Source of the DNA: a virus | Length of the DNA: 45,972 bases | Reading direction: 5' to 3' (one strand) | IMG/VR virus record: IMGVR_UViG_3300011114_000545 | Location: 1 to 45,972 of that record | In this document: in pieces, positions 19,772-28,312 of the stretch | Position numbering within the stretch: position 1 is the stretch's first letter | Layout: every line of letters starts with the position of its first letter | The notes under the pieces: generated by a model | What the model saw: the letters and a program-made list of their open reading frames with translations, nothing else | Database searches by the model: none | What the model was told of the DNA's origin: nothing | Translations under genes and position numbers: made by a program

Positions 19772-21878
19772 CGATCCACAGATGCCCCCTATGACCCCTA
19801 TGGGGCAGCTGGGGCAGATGTCGCCCGACATGGGCGCAATGCCCCAGATGCAAGGTGGAATGCCCCAGATGCAGGGCGGGATGATGCCTGCCGCTCCGCA
19901 GATGAGCGCGCCGATCCCGCCGACCACGAACGAATTGGAGAACCTTGCTGAGACGATGGAGCCCGACCGGCTGCGCGAGATAGCCGAGACGGTGATCAAG
20001 GAATACGAGGCTGACGACGACGCTCGCAGCGAATGGCTGGAAATGCACGCATCGTGGATGCGGCTTTACCACCAGGACGACGTGCCGACGAACTCCATGT
20101 ACGATTGGGCCTCGGAGGAAAGCCTGCCGATCCTTGCGGAAGCCTGCAACCAGTTCGCGGCCCGCGCCTACAAGGCGTTCTTCCCGAACCGGAACATCAT
20201 CAAGGCCGTCCCCATCGGGAAAGCCTCCGAGGCCGATTGGAAACGCGCCGAGCGTGTGTCGAAGCACATGTCATGGCAGCTTCTGGCGCGCGATCATTCG
20301 TACAAGAAGAACAAGCGCCGTCTGCTGCTGTCCTGCTCCGTCCACGGGTCGCACTTCACGAAGACGTTCTACGATCCGATCAAGGAAAAGAACACGGTCG
20401 TCAACGTCCGCGCTTCCGACCTCGTTGTTCCTTACGGCACGGGTCCGCGTGACATTGAAGACCTAGAGCGCAAAACGCACGTCATTCCCATGGCCGTGGG
20501 CAAGGGTGCCCGCCTCGCTGCGGCCGGGTTCTTCATCGAAGATCCGAAGAAGGCCGAGTCCCGAGACGACGGTCCCGTTGCCGATGCTGCGAACCGCGTC
20601 GATGGTCTGACCAAGGGCGGCACGGAGGACACGTCATCGGATCAGGCGGTGATCCTCGAACAACACCGCTGGCTCGACCTGGACGACGGCGAAAAGCCCT
20701 ACATCGTCTGGGTGGACCTTGAGGGCCGGAAGGTTCTGCGCATCGCGCGCCGTTGGGACGATGACCCTACGGAGCCGGTGGAGCATTTCACGCACTATCC
20801 GTTCATCGAGAACCCGGACGGGTTTTACGGGCTCGGCATGGGCCACCTTGTCGGCGAGATCAACAAGTCGTGCAACAAGCTGCTGCGCCAGATGCTCGAC
20901 AGCGCGACCCTTGCCAACGTCGGCAATCATTCCGGCTTCATGTCGCAGGCCGTCGCCCCGCAGGGGGGTGAAACCTCGATGGAGTTGGGCAAGTTCAAGA
21001 AACTCGCCGGATCGGTGGAAGACCTCAACCGGGGCATCTTCCAGTTCAAGTTTCCCGGCCCGCCGCAGGCCATGGCGGAAATCCTGAACCTGATCATGGC
21101 GCGGTCGGATCGTCTGTCGTCCGTCACGGAAATGGTGTCCGGCGCTGCCGAGAAGGTGATGCAGCCGACTGCCGTTCTGGCGCTGATCGAACAGGCCATG
21201 GAGCAGTATTCCTCGGTCTACGAGGGTCTGTTCGATGCGTGGGGCGAGGAGCTTCAGAAGGTCTACCGGCTGAACGGAAAGTACCTGCCGGTGCAGGAGT
21301 ATTTCACGGTCCTTGACGCTCAGGGGCCGGAAGTCCAGCAGGTGATGCAGACGGACTATCTGGCGGATTTGCAGATCATGCCTCTGGCCGATCCGAAGAT
21401 GGCAACGGAACAGCAGAGATTGACGCGGGGGCAGGTCGAATACGATTTCCTGCTGAATTATCACGCGACGCTGTTGCAGATGCCCGCCCCGATCCAGCCG
21501 TTCATCTACAAGGCGGCGTTGCAGTTTGCCGAGACGATCCAGATGGACGACGCGGACCAGAAACTCTCGCCCCCGCCGCCGCCACCGGAGCCGAAGCGGA
21601 TCGACGATCCGATGATCGAGAATATGATGGCACTGATGCCGGGCCAGCCGCAGGTGCCCGACGTGGCGCTCGATCAGAACCACCTTGAGCATTTGAAGGC
21701 GCACGAAACCTTCCTTGTCGATCCGGCCTACGCGGACAGGTTCCCGCCCGGCGGCAAGGAGGCGATGACGCAGCACATCCAGAAGCATGTAGCCCTGCTG
21801 TACGGGCTCACCGAAGCAGATATGGGTCATGTGATGGAAGGCGCTTCTTCGCAGCCCGCGATGGGGGCTACGGCATGA
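19758..21878 (+). CDS. Portal protein, P22-like
   Basis: This 706-residue protein is the size of large podovirus portals. It has a methionine-, proline- and glutamine-rich N-terminus, then a conserved portal body (WLEMHASWMRLYHQD, WASEESLPILAEACNQFAAR, VHGSHFTKTFYDP, FYGLGMGHLVGEINKSCNKL). The C-terminal part is proline-rich (LSPPPPPPEPKR) before a helical end. It forms the dodecameric DNA gate at the head vertex. An in-frame TTG lies at 19746, but ATG 19758 is preferred. Confidence 0.88.
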   Translation: MAFPNDPQMPPMTPMGQLGQMSPDMGAMPQMQGGMPQMQGGMMPAAPQMSAPIPPTTNELENLAETMEPDRLREIAETVIKEYEADDDARSEWLEMHASWMRLYHQDDVPTNSMYDWASEESLPILAEACNQFAARAYKAFFPNRNIIKAVPIGKASEADWKRAERVSKHMSWQLLARDHSYKKNKRRLLLSCSVHGSHFTKTFYDPIKEKNTVVNVRASDLVVPYGTGPRDIEDLERKTHVIPMAVGKGARLAAAGFFIEDPKKAESRDDGPVADAANRVDGLTKGGTEDTSSDQAVILEQHRWLDLDDGEKPYIVWVDLEGRKVLRIARRWDDDPTEPVEHFTHYPFIENPDGFYGLGMGHLVGEINKSCNKLLRQMLDSATLANVGNHSGFMSQAVAPQGGETSMELGKFKKLAGSVEDLNRGIFQFKFPGPPQAMAEILNLIMARSDRLSSVTEMVSGAAEKVMQPTAVLALIEQAMEQYSSVYEGLFDAWGEELQKVYRLNGKYLPVQEYFTVLDAQGPEVQQVMQTDYLADLQIMPLADPKMATEQQRLTRGQVEYDFLLNYHATLLQMPAPIQPFIYKAALQFAETIQMDDADQKLSPPPPPPEPKRIDDPMIENMMALMPGQPQVPDVALDQNHLEHLKAHETFLVDPAYADRFPPGGKEAMTQHIQKHVALLYGLTEADMGHVMEGASSQPAMGATA

Positions 21879-22375
21879 TTGAGGCGGCCAATCTGCGCGA
21901 ACTTCTTGCATATGAACAAGAGACCGGCACGTTTCGGTGGCGGGTACGGCGTGGCCGGCATCTTGCGGGTTCAATCGCTGGTAGCCAGTTAAATTGCCGC
22001 AACGGAGGGCCTTATCGTCATATCGGGGTCAACGGCAAATGGTACCTTGCCCATCGTTTGGCGTGGCTGTGGATGACGGGGGCATGGCCTGATGGTCAGG
22101 TAGACCACATCGACGGCGACGGCCTGAATAATTGCTGGTCGAACCTACGTTCTGCGTCCCAGTCCCAGAACATGGCGAATGTTGGCCCGCGCTCCAATAA
22201 TACAACCGGGTTCAAGGGGGCGTACTTCGACCGGCGTCACGGCATGTTTTTCGCCCAAATTCAAGCCGAGCATCATACGCATTGGTTGGGCTATTTCGAG
22301 ACCGCCGAAGAGGCAAACGCGGCCTATGCCGTGGCTGCCGACAAACACTTCGGCCAGTTCGCGCGCTCGGCATGA
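21875..22375 (+). CDS. HNH homing endonuclease with AP2 domain
   Basis: This 166-residue protein has HRLAWLWMTGAWPDGQVDHI and DGDGLNNCWSNLR (HNH core with the DHIDGDxxNN motif), then NTTGFKGAYFDRRHGMFFAQ and HWLGYFETAEEANAAYAVAA, an AP2/ERF-type DNA-binding domain. This pairing is typical of mobile freestanding homing endonucleases. It overlaps the portal stop (ATGA) and the next gene (ATGA), so it inserted without disturbing translation of its neighbours. Confidence 0.92.
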   Translation: MIEAANLRELLAYEQETGTFRWRVRRGRHLAGSIAGSQLNCRNGGPYRHIGVNGKWYLAHRLAWLWMTGAWPDGQVDHIDGDGLNNCWSNLRSASQSQNMANVGPRSNNTTGFKGAYFDRRHGMFFAQIQAEHHTHWLGYFETAEEANAAYAVAADKHFGQFARSA

Positions 22376-22584
22376 CGCACGTAGTAGAGAAGGACGAGAT
22401 CGAGGCATGGCAGCGCCAGCCGGTAACCCAATGGCTAATGGATCGCCTGCGGGACAGGTGCCCATGTGATCTCAGCGCCTTCCGCGCTGCCGATGGCTGG
22501 GATCGCGTCAACCGCATCAAGGGCCAGTCCGACGTGATGGCCTACCTGAACGATCCAATGGAACTCTGGCGTCTCGACCAGTGA
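22372..22584 (+). CDS. Small virion-module protein of unknown function
   Basis: This 70-residue helical protein (QWLMDRLRDRCPCDLSAFR, DVMAYLNDPMELWRL) follows the homing endonuclease by ATGA overlap. Small proteins of this style often follow the portal gene. No family named. Confidence 0.65.
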   Translation: MTHVVEKDEIEAWQRQPVTQWLMDRLRDRCPCDLSAFRAADGWDRVNRIKGQSDVMAYLNDPMELWRLDQ

Positions 22585-22594
22585 GGATGATGAC

Positions 22595-23473
22595 ATGACG
22601 ACTGCACAGACACTTGGTCGCGCTGGCCGCAACGGCGACACGACCATTGGCCATCTGACGCCCGGCGAGATCGTCATCCCGCGCGGGCTGATCGACCATC
22701 AGCCGCAGTTGATGGCAGCCATCATCAAGGCGTTTTCCAAGTATGGCGAGGCCATGCAGGGGCCGGTTGACTGGCGGCGTTACGTCGTGGGCGATCCGTC
22801 CGGCCCGACCAACCCCAAGTCGGGTGCGGAGGAATTCTTCGGCCCCGGCCCCGGTTTCGGCGGCGCTTCACAGGGCGGGAGTTTCAGCGGCGGACAGGCC
22901 GCTTCGGGAGGCGTGCGGGCGGTGAGCGGCGGCATCGGCGGGTTCCTGAACAGGATCACTCCGCAGGATGTCCTGACCACCGGCATGGGCATGATCCCCG
23001 GCGTTGGGGCCGTGCTTGGTGCGGTGAAGGGTTATCAGGCGCTTACCGGAGACATGGGAGTGTCCAAGGCCCCTGACGGGCATGGCCCGCAGCAGGGCGG
23101 CGCTCCAGGCGGTGCGTTGGGCATGAACCGCGCCAGCCCTGCCGGAAACCCCATCAGCCGCGCCACGGCATTCGCACGGCCGGGCATGATCGGCATTCCG
23201 TCCGGCCTCGACCTGTCGCCGGGCATGTCATCGCTTCAGCAGCGCACGGCGATCGCCACCAACGCGCTCTACGGCGACAACAGCGTCTATCGGTCTGACG
23301 AGGCGAAGGACTACTACAAGAATTTGCTCAACCGCGACCTGATCGGCAACGACGGGAAGATCGGCGACATGGGTCAGTTGATGCCCATCGAGTCGCAGTA
23401 TCTCCAGCAGGTGCTGGGCCTGTCCTACCAGCCGACGACCACGAGCCTACTGAACGCCATCGCTGCGGCGTAG
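22595..23473 (+). CDS. Glycine-rich structural protein
   Basis: This 292-residue protein starts with RAGRNGDTTIGHLTPGEIVI, a segment I recognise from phage structural proteins, followed by a long glycine-rich stretch (about residues 80-200) and a folded-looking C-terminus (YKNLLNRDLIGNDGKIGDMG). It is probably an ejected or tail-associated protein. No catalytic motif seen. A GAGG-type ribosome site precedes the ATG. Confidence 0.6.
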   Translation: MTTAQTLGRAGRNGDTTIGHLTPGEIVIPRGLIDHQPQLMAAIIKAFSKYGEAMQGPVDWRRYVVGDPSGPTNPKSGAEEFFGPGPGFGGASQGGSFSGGQAASGGVRAVSGGIGGFLNRITPQDVLTTGMGMIPGVGAVLGAVKGYQALTGDMGVSKAPDGHGPQQGGAPGGALGMNRASPAGNPISRATAFARPGMIGIPSGLDLSPGMSSLQQRTAIATNALYGDNSVYRSDEAKDYYKNLLNRDLIGNDGKIGDMGQLMPIESQYLQQVLGLSYQPTTTSLLNAIAAA

Positions 23474-23496
23474 TGCAGCCCGCCTTGAGAGATACA

Positions 23497-23799
23497 ATGA
23501 CGGAGAAACTACCCTTTACCCCATGGTTCGGCCGCGTCCTGCTGAAACGGGACCGGCTCAAGAAAGTCGGAAGCCTCCTGATCCCTGACGACATCCAGCG
23601 GCGTCACAGCAAGGCGCGCGGCGTGGTTGTCGCCATCGGCGAACAGTGTTCCGAGACGACGAAAAACAGCTTGGGCAAGACAGTCCTGTTCGGCGCTCAT
23701 GCCGGTGCATGGCTGGATGCCAACGGCGTCGAGTGTCCCGACAAGGACGCCGACTTTTTCCTGTGCAACGAAGACGACATCCTTGGAGAGTGTGAATGA
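23497..23799 (+). CDS. GroES-like co-chaperonin
   Basis: This 100-residue protein aligns with GroES/Cpn10 along its length: FGRVLLKRDRLKKVGSLLIP at the start, RGVVVAIGEQC, GKTVLFGAHAGAWL, and the ending FFLCNEDDILGECE (family: YLIMREEDILGVIE). The region corresponding to the mobile loop (KKVGSLLIPDDIQRRHS) is present. Its place just before scaffold and capsid suggests it adapts host GroEL for capsid folding, as T4 gp31 does. I prefer ATG 23497 over an in-frame GTG at 23473. Confidence 0.82.
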   Translation: MTEKLPFTPWFGRVLLKRDRLKKVGSLLIPDDIQRRHSKARGVVVAIGEQCSETTKNSLGKTVLFGAHAGAWLDANGVECPDKDADFFLCNEDDILGECE

Positions 23800-24584
23800 C
23801 AGAAGAGACGGTTGCCCCTGTCGGGCAGCCGGTCACCGAGACCATTGCCACCCCGGCTGAACATGAACCGGCGGGCAACACGAATGAGCGCCCCGAAGGA
23901 TGGGAGCAGGTCGATCTGACCGAACTCCCGCCCGAGATCAGGGGCAAGTACGAGGCCCGCATCAATCGCCTCTACGGTCAGGTCAAGCGCAGCGAAAGCG
24001 TCATGCGCGAACTGGCCGAAAACCAGCGCCGCCTTCAGGGCAAGATTGACAACTGGGAAGTCGGTCAGGTCCAGCAGCGCACGTCGGGCCGCCTTCAGGA
24101 ACTCCAGCGCGATTACAAGGTGGCTTTCGAGCGTGGCGATGCCGACAAGGCATGGGCCATCCAGCGCGAACTTACCGAATTGCAGGCCACCTCGACGCGC
24201 CCTCCCGTGCGCCAGGCCGAGGAACCGAAGCAGCCGTCCGGCGGCCTTGCCGTCGAAGAGGCCGAGGCCATCGGCGAATGGGCGCAGGCGCGCCCCTACG
24301 CGCGTGACGGCAACGAATGGCAGCCGTGGACTGCCTCTCAGTTGAACGAACTTTACGTCCATCCCCAGTGGCGGGATCGTCCCATCGAGGACAAGTTGGA
24401 AGAGGTTGACCGGCGCTTCCGGGCGCAGACGAAGCCCGCAGGTGCTGCGGTGCTGGACGGCCAGGGCGGTCGCGCCCAGGCCCGTGGAACCAAACTCACC
24501 AACGAACAGCAGGCCGTCGCCCGGATGCTGTTTCCTGCGATGAAACCGGCTGATGCATACGCCAAGTACGCGAAGGGGCTGTGA
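23796..24584 (+). CDS. Scaffolding-like protein
   Basis: This 262-residue acidic protein has a disordered N-terminus (TEETVAPVGQPVTETIATPA), a long coiled coil (about 55-130; RINRLYGQVKRSESVMRELA) and a helical C-terminus. These features and the position two genes before the capsid fit an internal head scaffold. It is ATGA-coupled to the GroES-like gene, which supports shared timing during head assembly. Confidence 0.75.
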   Translation: MTEETVAPVGQPVTETIATPAEHEPAGNTNERPEGWEQVDLTELPPEIRGKYEARINRLYGQVKRSESVMRELAENQRRLQGKIDNWEVGQVQQRTSGRLQELQRDYKVAFERGDADKAWAIQRELTELQATSTRPPVRQAEEPKQPSGGLAVEEAEAIGEWAQARPYARDGNEWQPWTASQLNELYVHPQWRDRPIEDKLEEVDRRFRAQTKPAGAAVLDGQGGRAQARGTKLTNEQQAVARMLFPAMKPADAYAKYAKGL

Positions 24585-25102
24585 TGTACGAAGACATGAC
24601 ATGGAACCAGCTTCGGAAGCTGGCGACCGACAACGGAATCAAGGTCCACGGGCGTGGGCGTGGCGAGATCGAGGCGGAACTCTCCGCCGGCGAGATCGCC
24701 GTTGCCCCGCCGAAGGGCCGCAAGTCATGGGCACCCGCCCGGATGCTGGACCTTGCCGGGAAGCTCCCCGGCTTCCGGTACCGATGGGTGGATCACGATC
24801 CCGCCAACATCCGCAAGAAGATCGCGGAAGGTTGGACATTCGTGAACAGAGAGACCGGCCACCCCGTCACGCACGACGATCCCAACCTCGTGCATGGGGG
24901 AGCCAATGGAACGTTGGGTTATCGAGATCTGGTAGCGATGGCGATGCCCGAAGAGACCGCCGCAGAACGAGATGCTTACTTCCGAGAGAAGGCTGAGGAA
25001 CAGCTTGCAGGCGTCAACGAGAAAGCCGCGTCCAACATGCAGAACATTGGACCCATGGCGACGACACGCAAGGGGAACCTCGAAATCACCCGTATCAAAT
25101 AA
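24584..25102 (+). CDS. Head-module protein with SAP/Rho-N-like N-terminus
   Basis: This 172-residue protein begins with MTWNQLRKLATDNGIKVHGR, a short helix-extended-helix pattern typical of SAP, HeH or Rho-N domains that bind nucleic acid. The rest is charged and helical (AERDAYFREKAEEQLAGVNE). Lying between scaffold and capsid genes, it may bind the portal, scaffold or packaged DNA. Assignment is tentative. Confidence 0.6.
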   Translation: MYEDMTWNQLRKLATDNGIKVHGRGRGEIEAELSAGEIAVAPPKGRKSWAPARMLDLAGKLPGFRYRWVDHDPANIRKKIAEGWTFVNRETGHPVTHDDPNLVHGGANGTLGYRDLVAMAMPEETAAERDAYFREKAEEQLAGVNEKAASNMQNIGPMATTRKGNLEITRIK

Positions 25103-25120
25103 CCTCGAAAGGAACAGGCA

Positions 25121-25717
25121 ATGGTTGCCTCCCCCAACGGGTTCAAGGCTGTCAGGCATCTCGGTGGTGAGATTCGCTTTCGTAGCGCGACCTACATCGT
25201 CGATGACAACAACCCCAAGCCCATCTACGTCGGCCACGCCGTCGCGCTCACGAGCGGACGCGTGGTCGAACACTCCTCGACCCTCGCGGGGCCGATCCTC
25301 GGCATCGTGAAGGCTTGCTACAGCGCGACGAAGAACCGCCCGCTGACCTTCAACCAGCCCTCCACCGGCCCGTACATTCCGGCGTCCACCCGTGGCTATG
25401 TGGAGGTCTACATCGACCCCCAGATCGTCTACGAGGTCGTCGCGGATTCCGGTATGCCGAACGACGCTCAGGGAATGCTGGGCGAGATCACGGCGACCGG
25501 CTCGGGCCGCAACAAGACGGGTCAGTCGATGATGGAGATGAAAACCTCCACCTTCGTCGCTCAGACCTCTGTCAACAGCCAGACCCTTCCGTTCCGCGTC
25601 ATCGGCATCGCCCGATCCGAGGAACCCGGACTGGGCACCGGCTACGAGAGCGACTCGCGGACGAAGATCGAGGTTGTGATCAACAACCACGTCTTCCGCC
25701 AGTCGTTCCCGGTCTAA
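25121..25717 (+). CDS. Probable head decoration or capsid accessory protein
   Basis: This 198-residue beta-rich protein has no signal peptide or enzyme motif. VGHAVALTSGRVVEHSST and GPILGIVKACY are typical of capsid-decoration beta folds. AAAGGAAC precedes the ATG. It lies directly before the major capsid gene, the usual place for a decoration protein. Confidence 0.65.
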   Translation: MVASPNGFKAVRHLGGEIRFRSATYIVDDNNPKPIYVGHAVALTSGRVVEHSSTLAGPILGIVKACYSATKNRPLTFNQPSTGPYIPASTRGYVEVYIDPQIVYEVVADSGMPNDAQGMLGEITATGSGRNKTGQSMMEMKTSTFVAQTSVNSQTLPFRVIGIARSEEPGLGTGYESDSRTKIEVVINNHVFRQSFPV

Positions 25718-25729
25718 GGAGGACATGCA

Positions 25730-26626
25730 ATGACTGTCGCAACTGGCAACTTTGCCGAACTCCTCTGGCCCGGCATCCGCGAACTGTTCGGGGACGCCTA
25801 CAAGTCGTATCCGAGCGTCTACAGCCGCGTCTTCGACGTCCAGAAGTCGGACAAGACGTTCGAGAAGATTCAGGGTGTCACCACCCTGGGTCTGGCTGGC
25901 ATCAAGGATCAGGGCGATACCGCCGCCTACGCTGATCCGATCCAGGGTTTCCAGAAGGAGTTCGCGCACGTCGTGTACGCGCTCGGCTCCTCGGTGACCA
26001 AGGAGATGTACACGGACGATCAGTACTCCTACATCAACCGCATCCCGACGATGCTGGCCGAGTCGATGAAGGAGACGGAAGAGACCGTCCACGCCGCCGT
26101 CTTCAACAACGGCTTCTCGACGGAAACCACGGCTGATGGCGTGGCGTTCTTCGCCGCGACGCACATCAACGCGGCGACCGGCACCACGCAGTCCAACATC
26201 CCCTCGACGGCGGCCGACCTGACCCAGACATCTCTGGAGCAGGCGTTCATCGACGTGGCCGGATGGACGGACGATCAGGACAAGAAGAAGCAGTTCACGC
26301 TGAACCGCCTCCTCGTCCCGCGTCAGCTTCGTTTCGTGGCTCAGAAGATTCTGAAGACCTCGGGCGAAGTCGGCACCGACGCCAACACCATCAATCCGAT
26401 GAACGGTGCGGTGGAGATGATCGAATGGAACTACCTGACGGACACGGATGCGTGGTTCTGCCTGACCGATGCGAAGACCTCCGGTCTCGTGTCGTTCGAG
26501 CGTTGGGCCATGTCTCTTGATCGCGATCAGGAGTTCGATTCGATGAGCCTGAAGTTCCTCGCTTCCAAGCGCTGGAGCCAGGGCGTCACCGACTGGCGCG
26601 CTGCCTACGCATCTGCGGGTGCGTGA
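25730..26626 (+). CDS. Major capsid protein (Mu gpT-like)
   Basis: This 298-residue protein resembles Mu gpT-type HK97-fold capsids: DTAAYADPIQGFQKEFAHVV, YALGSSVTKEMYTDDQYSYI, LAESMKETEETVHAAVFNNG, GVAFFAATH and LLVPRQLRFVAQKIL. It has a strong GGAGG ribosome site, its own downstream terminator, and codon use consistent with high expression. No maturation protease gene is seen nearby. Confidence 0.9.
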   Translation: MTVATGNFAELLWPGIRELFGDAYKSYPSVYSRVFDVQKSDKTFEKIQGVTTLGLAGIKDQGDTAAYADPIQGFQKEFAHVVYALGSSVTKEMYTDDQYSYINRIPTMLAESMKETEETVHAAVFNNGFSTETTADGVAFFAATHINAATGTTQSNIPSTAADLTQTSLEQAFIDVAGWTDDQDKKKQFTLNRLLVPRQLRFVAQKILKTSGEVGTDANTINPMNGAVEMIEWNYLTDTDAWFCLTDAKTSGLVSFERWAMSLDRDQEFDSMSLKFLASKRWSQGVTDWRAAYASAGA

Positions 26627-26632
26627 TTGATC

Positions 26633-26662
26633 GGGGCGGCCTTCGGGTCGCCCCCTTCTTTT
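26633..26662 (+). terminator. Intrinsic terminator with UUCG tetraloop
   Basis: GGGGCGGCC (26633-26641), loop TTCG, and GGTCGCCCC (26646-26654) form a 9-bp stem with one G-U pair, capped by the very stable UUCG loop and followed by CTTCTTTT. It lies 7 bases after the capsid stop and probably raises the ratio of capsid to tail transcripts. Confidence 0.85.
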
Positions 26663-26687
26663 CCCTCACAGCCAAAGGACAAACCTC

Positions 26688-27155
26688 ATGGCGACTCCCT
26701 CGTTCCGCCAGCCGATTCGGCATGGCAAGGATACCGGCGTTCCCCACACGACCTCGTTGGGCAACGCCCTGATGACGCAGATTGCCTCCGTCTCTGGAGG
26801 TTTCTCGGTTGCGACGCAGATCGCGCGCCTCCCGGAAGATACCGAAGGCTATGCGATCACGAGCAACATCCACAGTTTCGTTCTGGACCTCGTGACGGCG
26901 CAGTCTCAGGTGTCGGGCAATGCTGGTGACACGTCGTTTGAGATCGGCACGTCCGGCGATGCGACCTATTTCGCGCGCATCAAGATTTCGGCGGCTGGCC
27001 GCTACCTCATCACGACCTCCAACGGTTCGGCCGGTGCCAAGGACAAGTGGTTCGGTCTCGGCAACGTTCCGATCTACGCCAAGATTTCGGCGGCCGGTTC
27101 GGGCATTTCGGCCAACGCGACGGGCTACATCACGACCCTCTACATTCCTCGATAG
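26688..27155 (+). CDS. Virion structural protein (head or fibre accessory)
   Basis: This 155-residue protein has beta-strand-rich sequence (GDTSFEIGTSGDATYFARIK, AAGRYLITTSNGS) resembling a jelly-roll or decoration protein. AAAGGAC lies upstream of the ATG. No close family recognised. Confidence 0.6.
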   Translation: MATPSFRQPIRHGKDTGVPHTTSLGNALMTQIASVSGGFSVATQIARLPEDTEGYAITSNIHSFVLDLVTAQSQVSGNAGDTSFEIGTSGDATYFARIKISAAGRYLITTSNGSAGAKDKWFGLGNVPIYAKISAAGSGISANATGYITTLYIPR

Positions 27156-27164
27156 GAGGGCACC

Positions 27165-27491
27165 ATGAGCCGAGTCACGTCGGTTACGGTGACGGGGGTT
27201 AGCGCCAGCAACGCTATCCCCCTGAACCACTACGCCAACCCGTTCAGCGTCGGCTTTGCCGTTGTCGTTGTGGGCACGTCTGCGCCGACGTACACGGTGC
27301 AGCACACCTTCCACGATGTTCTCGGCGGCGCGACTGCGACATGGTTCGACCACTCGTTCGTGTCGGGCCAGACGGCAAACCGGGATGGCAACTACGCCTT
27401 CCCGGTCATGGCTGTCCGTCTGAACTCCACCGTGTCGGGTGACGGGGCCACTCCGTCCGCCACTCTGCACGTCATTCAGGCGGGCTGCTGA
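27165..27491 (+). CDS. Small beta-rich virion protein
   Basis: This 108-residue protein is nearly all alternating hydrophobic and polar residues (SVTVTGVSASNAIPLNHYAN, FAVVVVGTSAPTYTVQHTFH), as in beta-sandwich decoration proteins. A GGAGGG ribosome site precedes it. It and the next gene overlap by TGATG. Confidence 0.6.
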   Translation: MSRVTSVTVTGVSASNAIPLNHYANPFSVGFAVVVVGTSAPTYTVQHTFHDVLGGATATWFDHSFVSGQTANRDGNYAFPVMAVRLNSTVSGDGATPSATLHVIQAGC

Positions 27492-28312
27492 TGAGCGTCG
27501 CGAGTGGGCGCAGCGTATCGGGTGGCCGCAGCGTTCGCGCCCGCCAGCGAGGCACTGGGGGTCGGCTGGTGACAGTCAACCCCCATGTCGCCTCCATGCT
27601 CGACGCAATGACGACGTTCCCCACGTCGGCGCGCGTTGCGGACATCTCCCGTGTCATCAACGCACTGGTGGCTGCGGGTGTCTGGGGCAAGTTGACGGGC
27701 CTCTATGTCATGGCCGCGCATGATTCGCAGGCGGCCCGACTGGACTGGATGCACCCGACCACGGCGGCCTATACGCTGACGGTCGGCGGCACTCCGACGT
27801 TCACGACAGATCGCGGCTATACGGGCGACGGGTCGGCGGCCTATCTCGACAACGCCGTGGCGATGAACGCTCTGCCCGGCTACACGCTGGACAGCGCACA
27901 CATCGGGGCGTGGATATTGACCAACGTGGCCGAGAACCTCGGAGACCTTGGCAGCACGACGGCGTCGCAGATCAGGCTCCGCACACGATCCAGCACGGAC
28001 ACCCTCACGGGCCGGATCAATTCCACGAACCAGACGACTGTGACTGGTATCACCACATCAATTGGTCATTCCGTTCTCAACCGTTCGGGTGCAAGTGCCG
28101 TCGAGACATACAAGAACGGCGTGAACGTCGGCTCCAGCACGGAGGCATCGACGGCGGTGCCCACGGGCGTCTTTTCGCCCCTGCGTGAGAACGCGACGTT
28201 TTCGACCAAGCGGATCGCCATTGCTCATTCCGGCGTCAGCATGACCGCTGCCCAGCACTCTGCCTTCTACACGATTTTTCTCACCTATCTGCAATCGGTT
28301 GGTGCCGCATGA
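27491..28312 (+). CDS. Virion protein with lectin-like (LamG-type) layout
   Basis: This 273-residue protein has a basic N-terminus (GRSVSGGRSVRARQRGTGGR), a helical segment, then a beta-rich body (LTVGGTPTFTTDRGYTGDGS, HIGAWILTNVAENLGDLGS, VETYKNGVNVGSSTE) in the order expected of a concanavalin-like or LamG sandwich. This suggests carbohydrate binding on the particle. The assignment rests on pattern only. Confidence 0.55.
   Translation: MSVASGRSVSGGRSVRARQRGTGGRLVTVNPHVASMLDAMTTFPTSARVADISRVINALVAAGVWGKLTGLYVMAAHDSQAARLDWMHPTTAAYTLTVGGTPTFTTDRGYTGDGSAAYLDNAVAMNALPGYTLDSAHIGAWILTNVAENLGDLGSTTASQIRLRTRSSTDTLTGRINSTNQTTVTGITTSIGHSVLNRSGASAVETYKNGVNVGSSTEASTAVPTGVFSPLRENATFSTKRIAIAHSGVSMTAAQHSAFYTIFLTYLQSVGAA

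Noticed and set aside
20634-21974. 446-codon minus-strand open frame over the portal
   Set aside because: Composition is typical of a shadow frame (Arg/His/Leu-rich); the plus-strand portal is clear.
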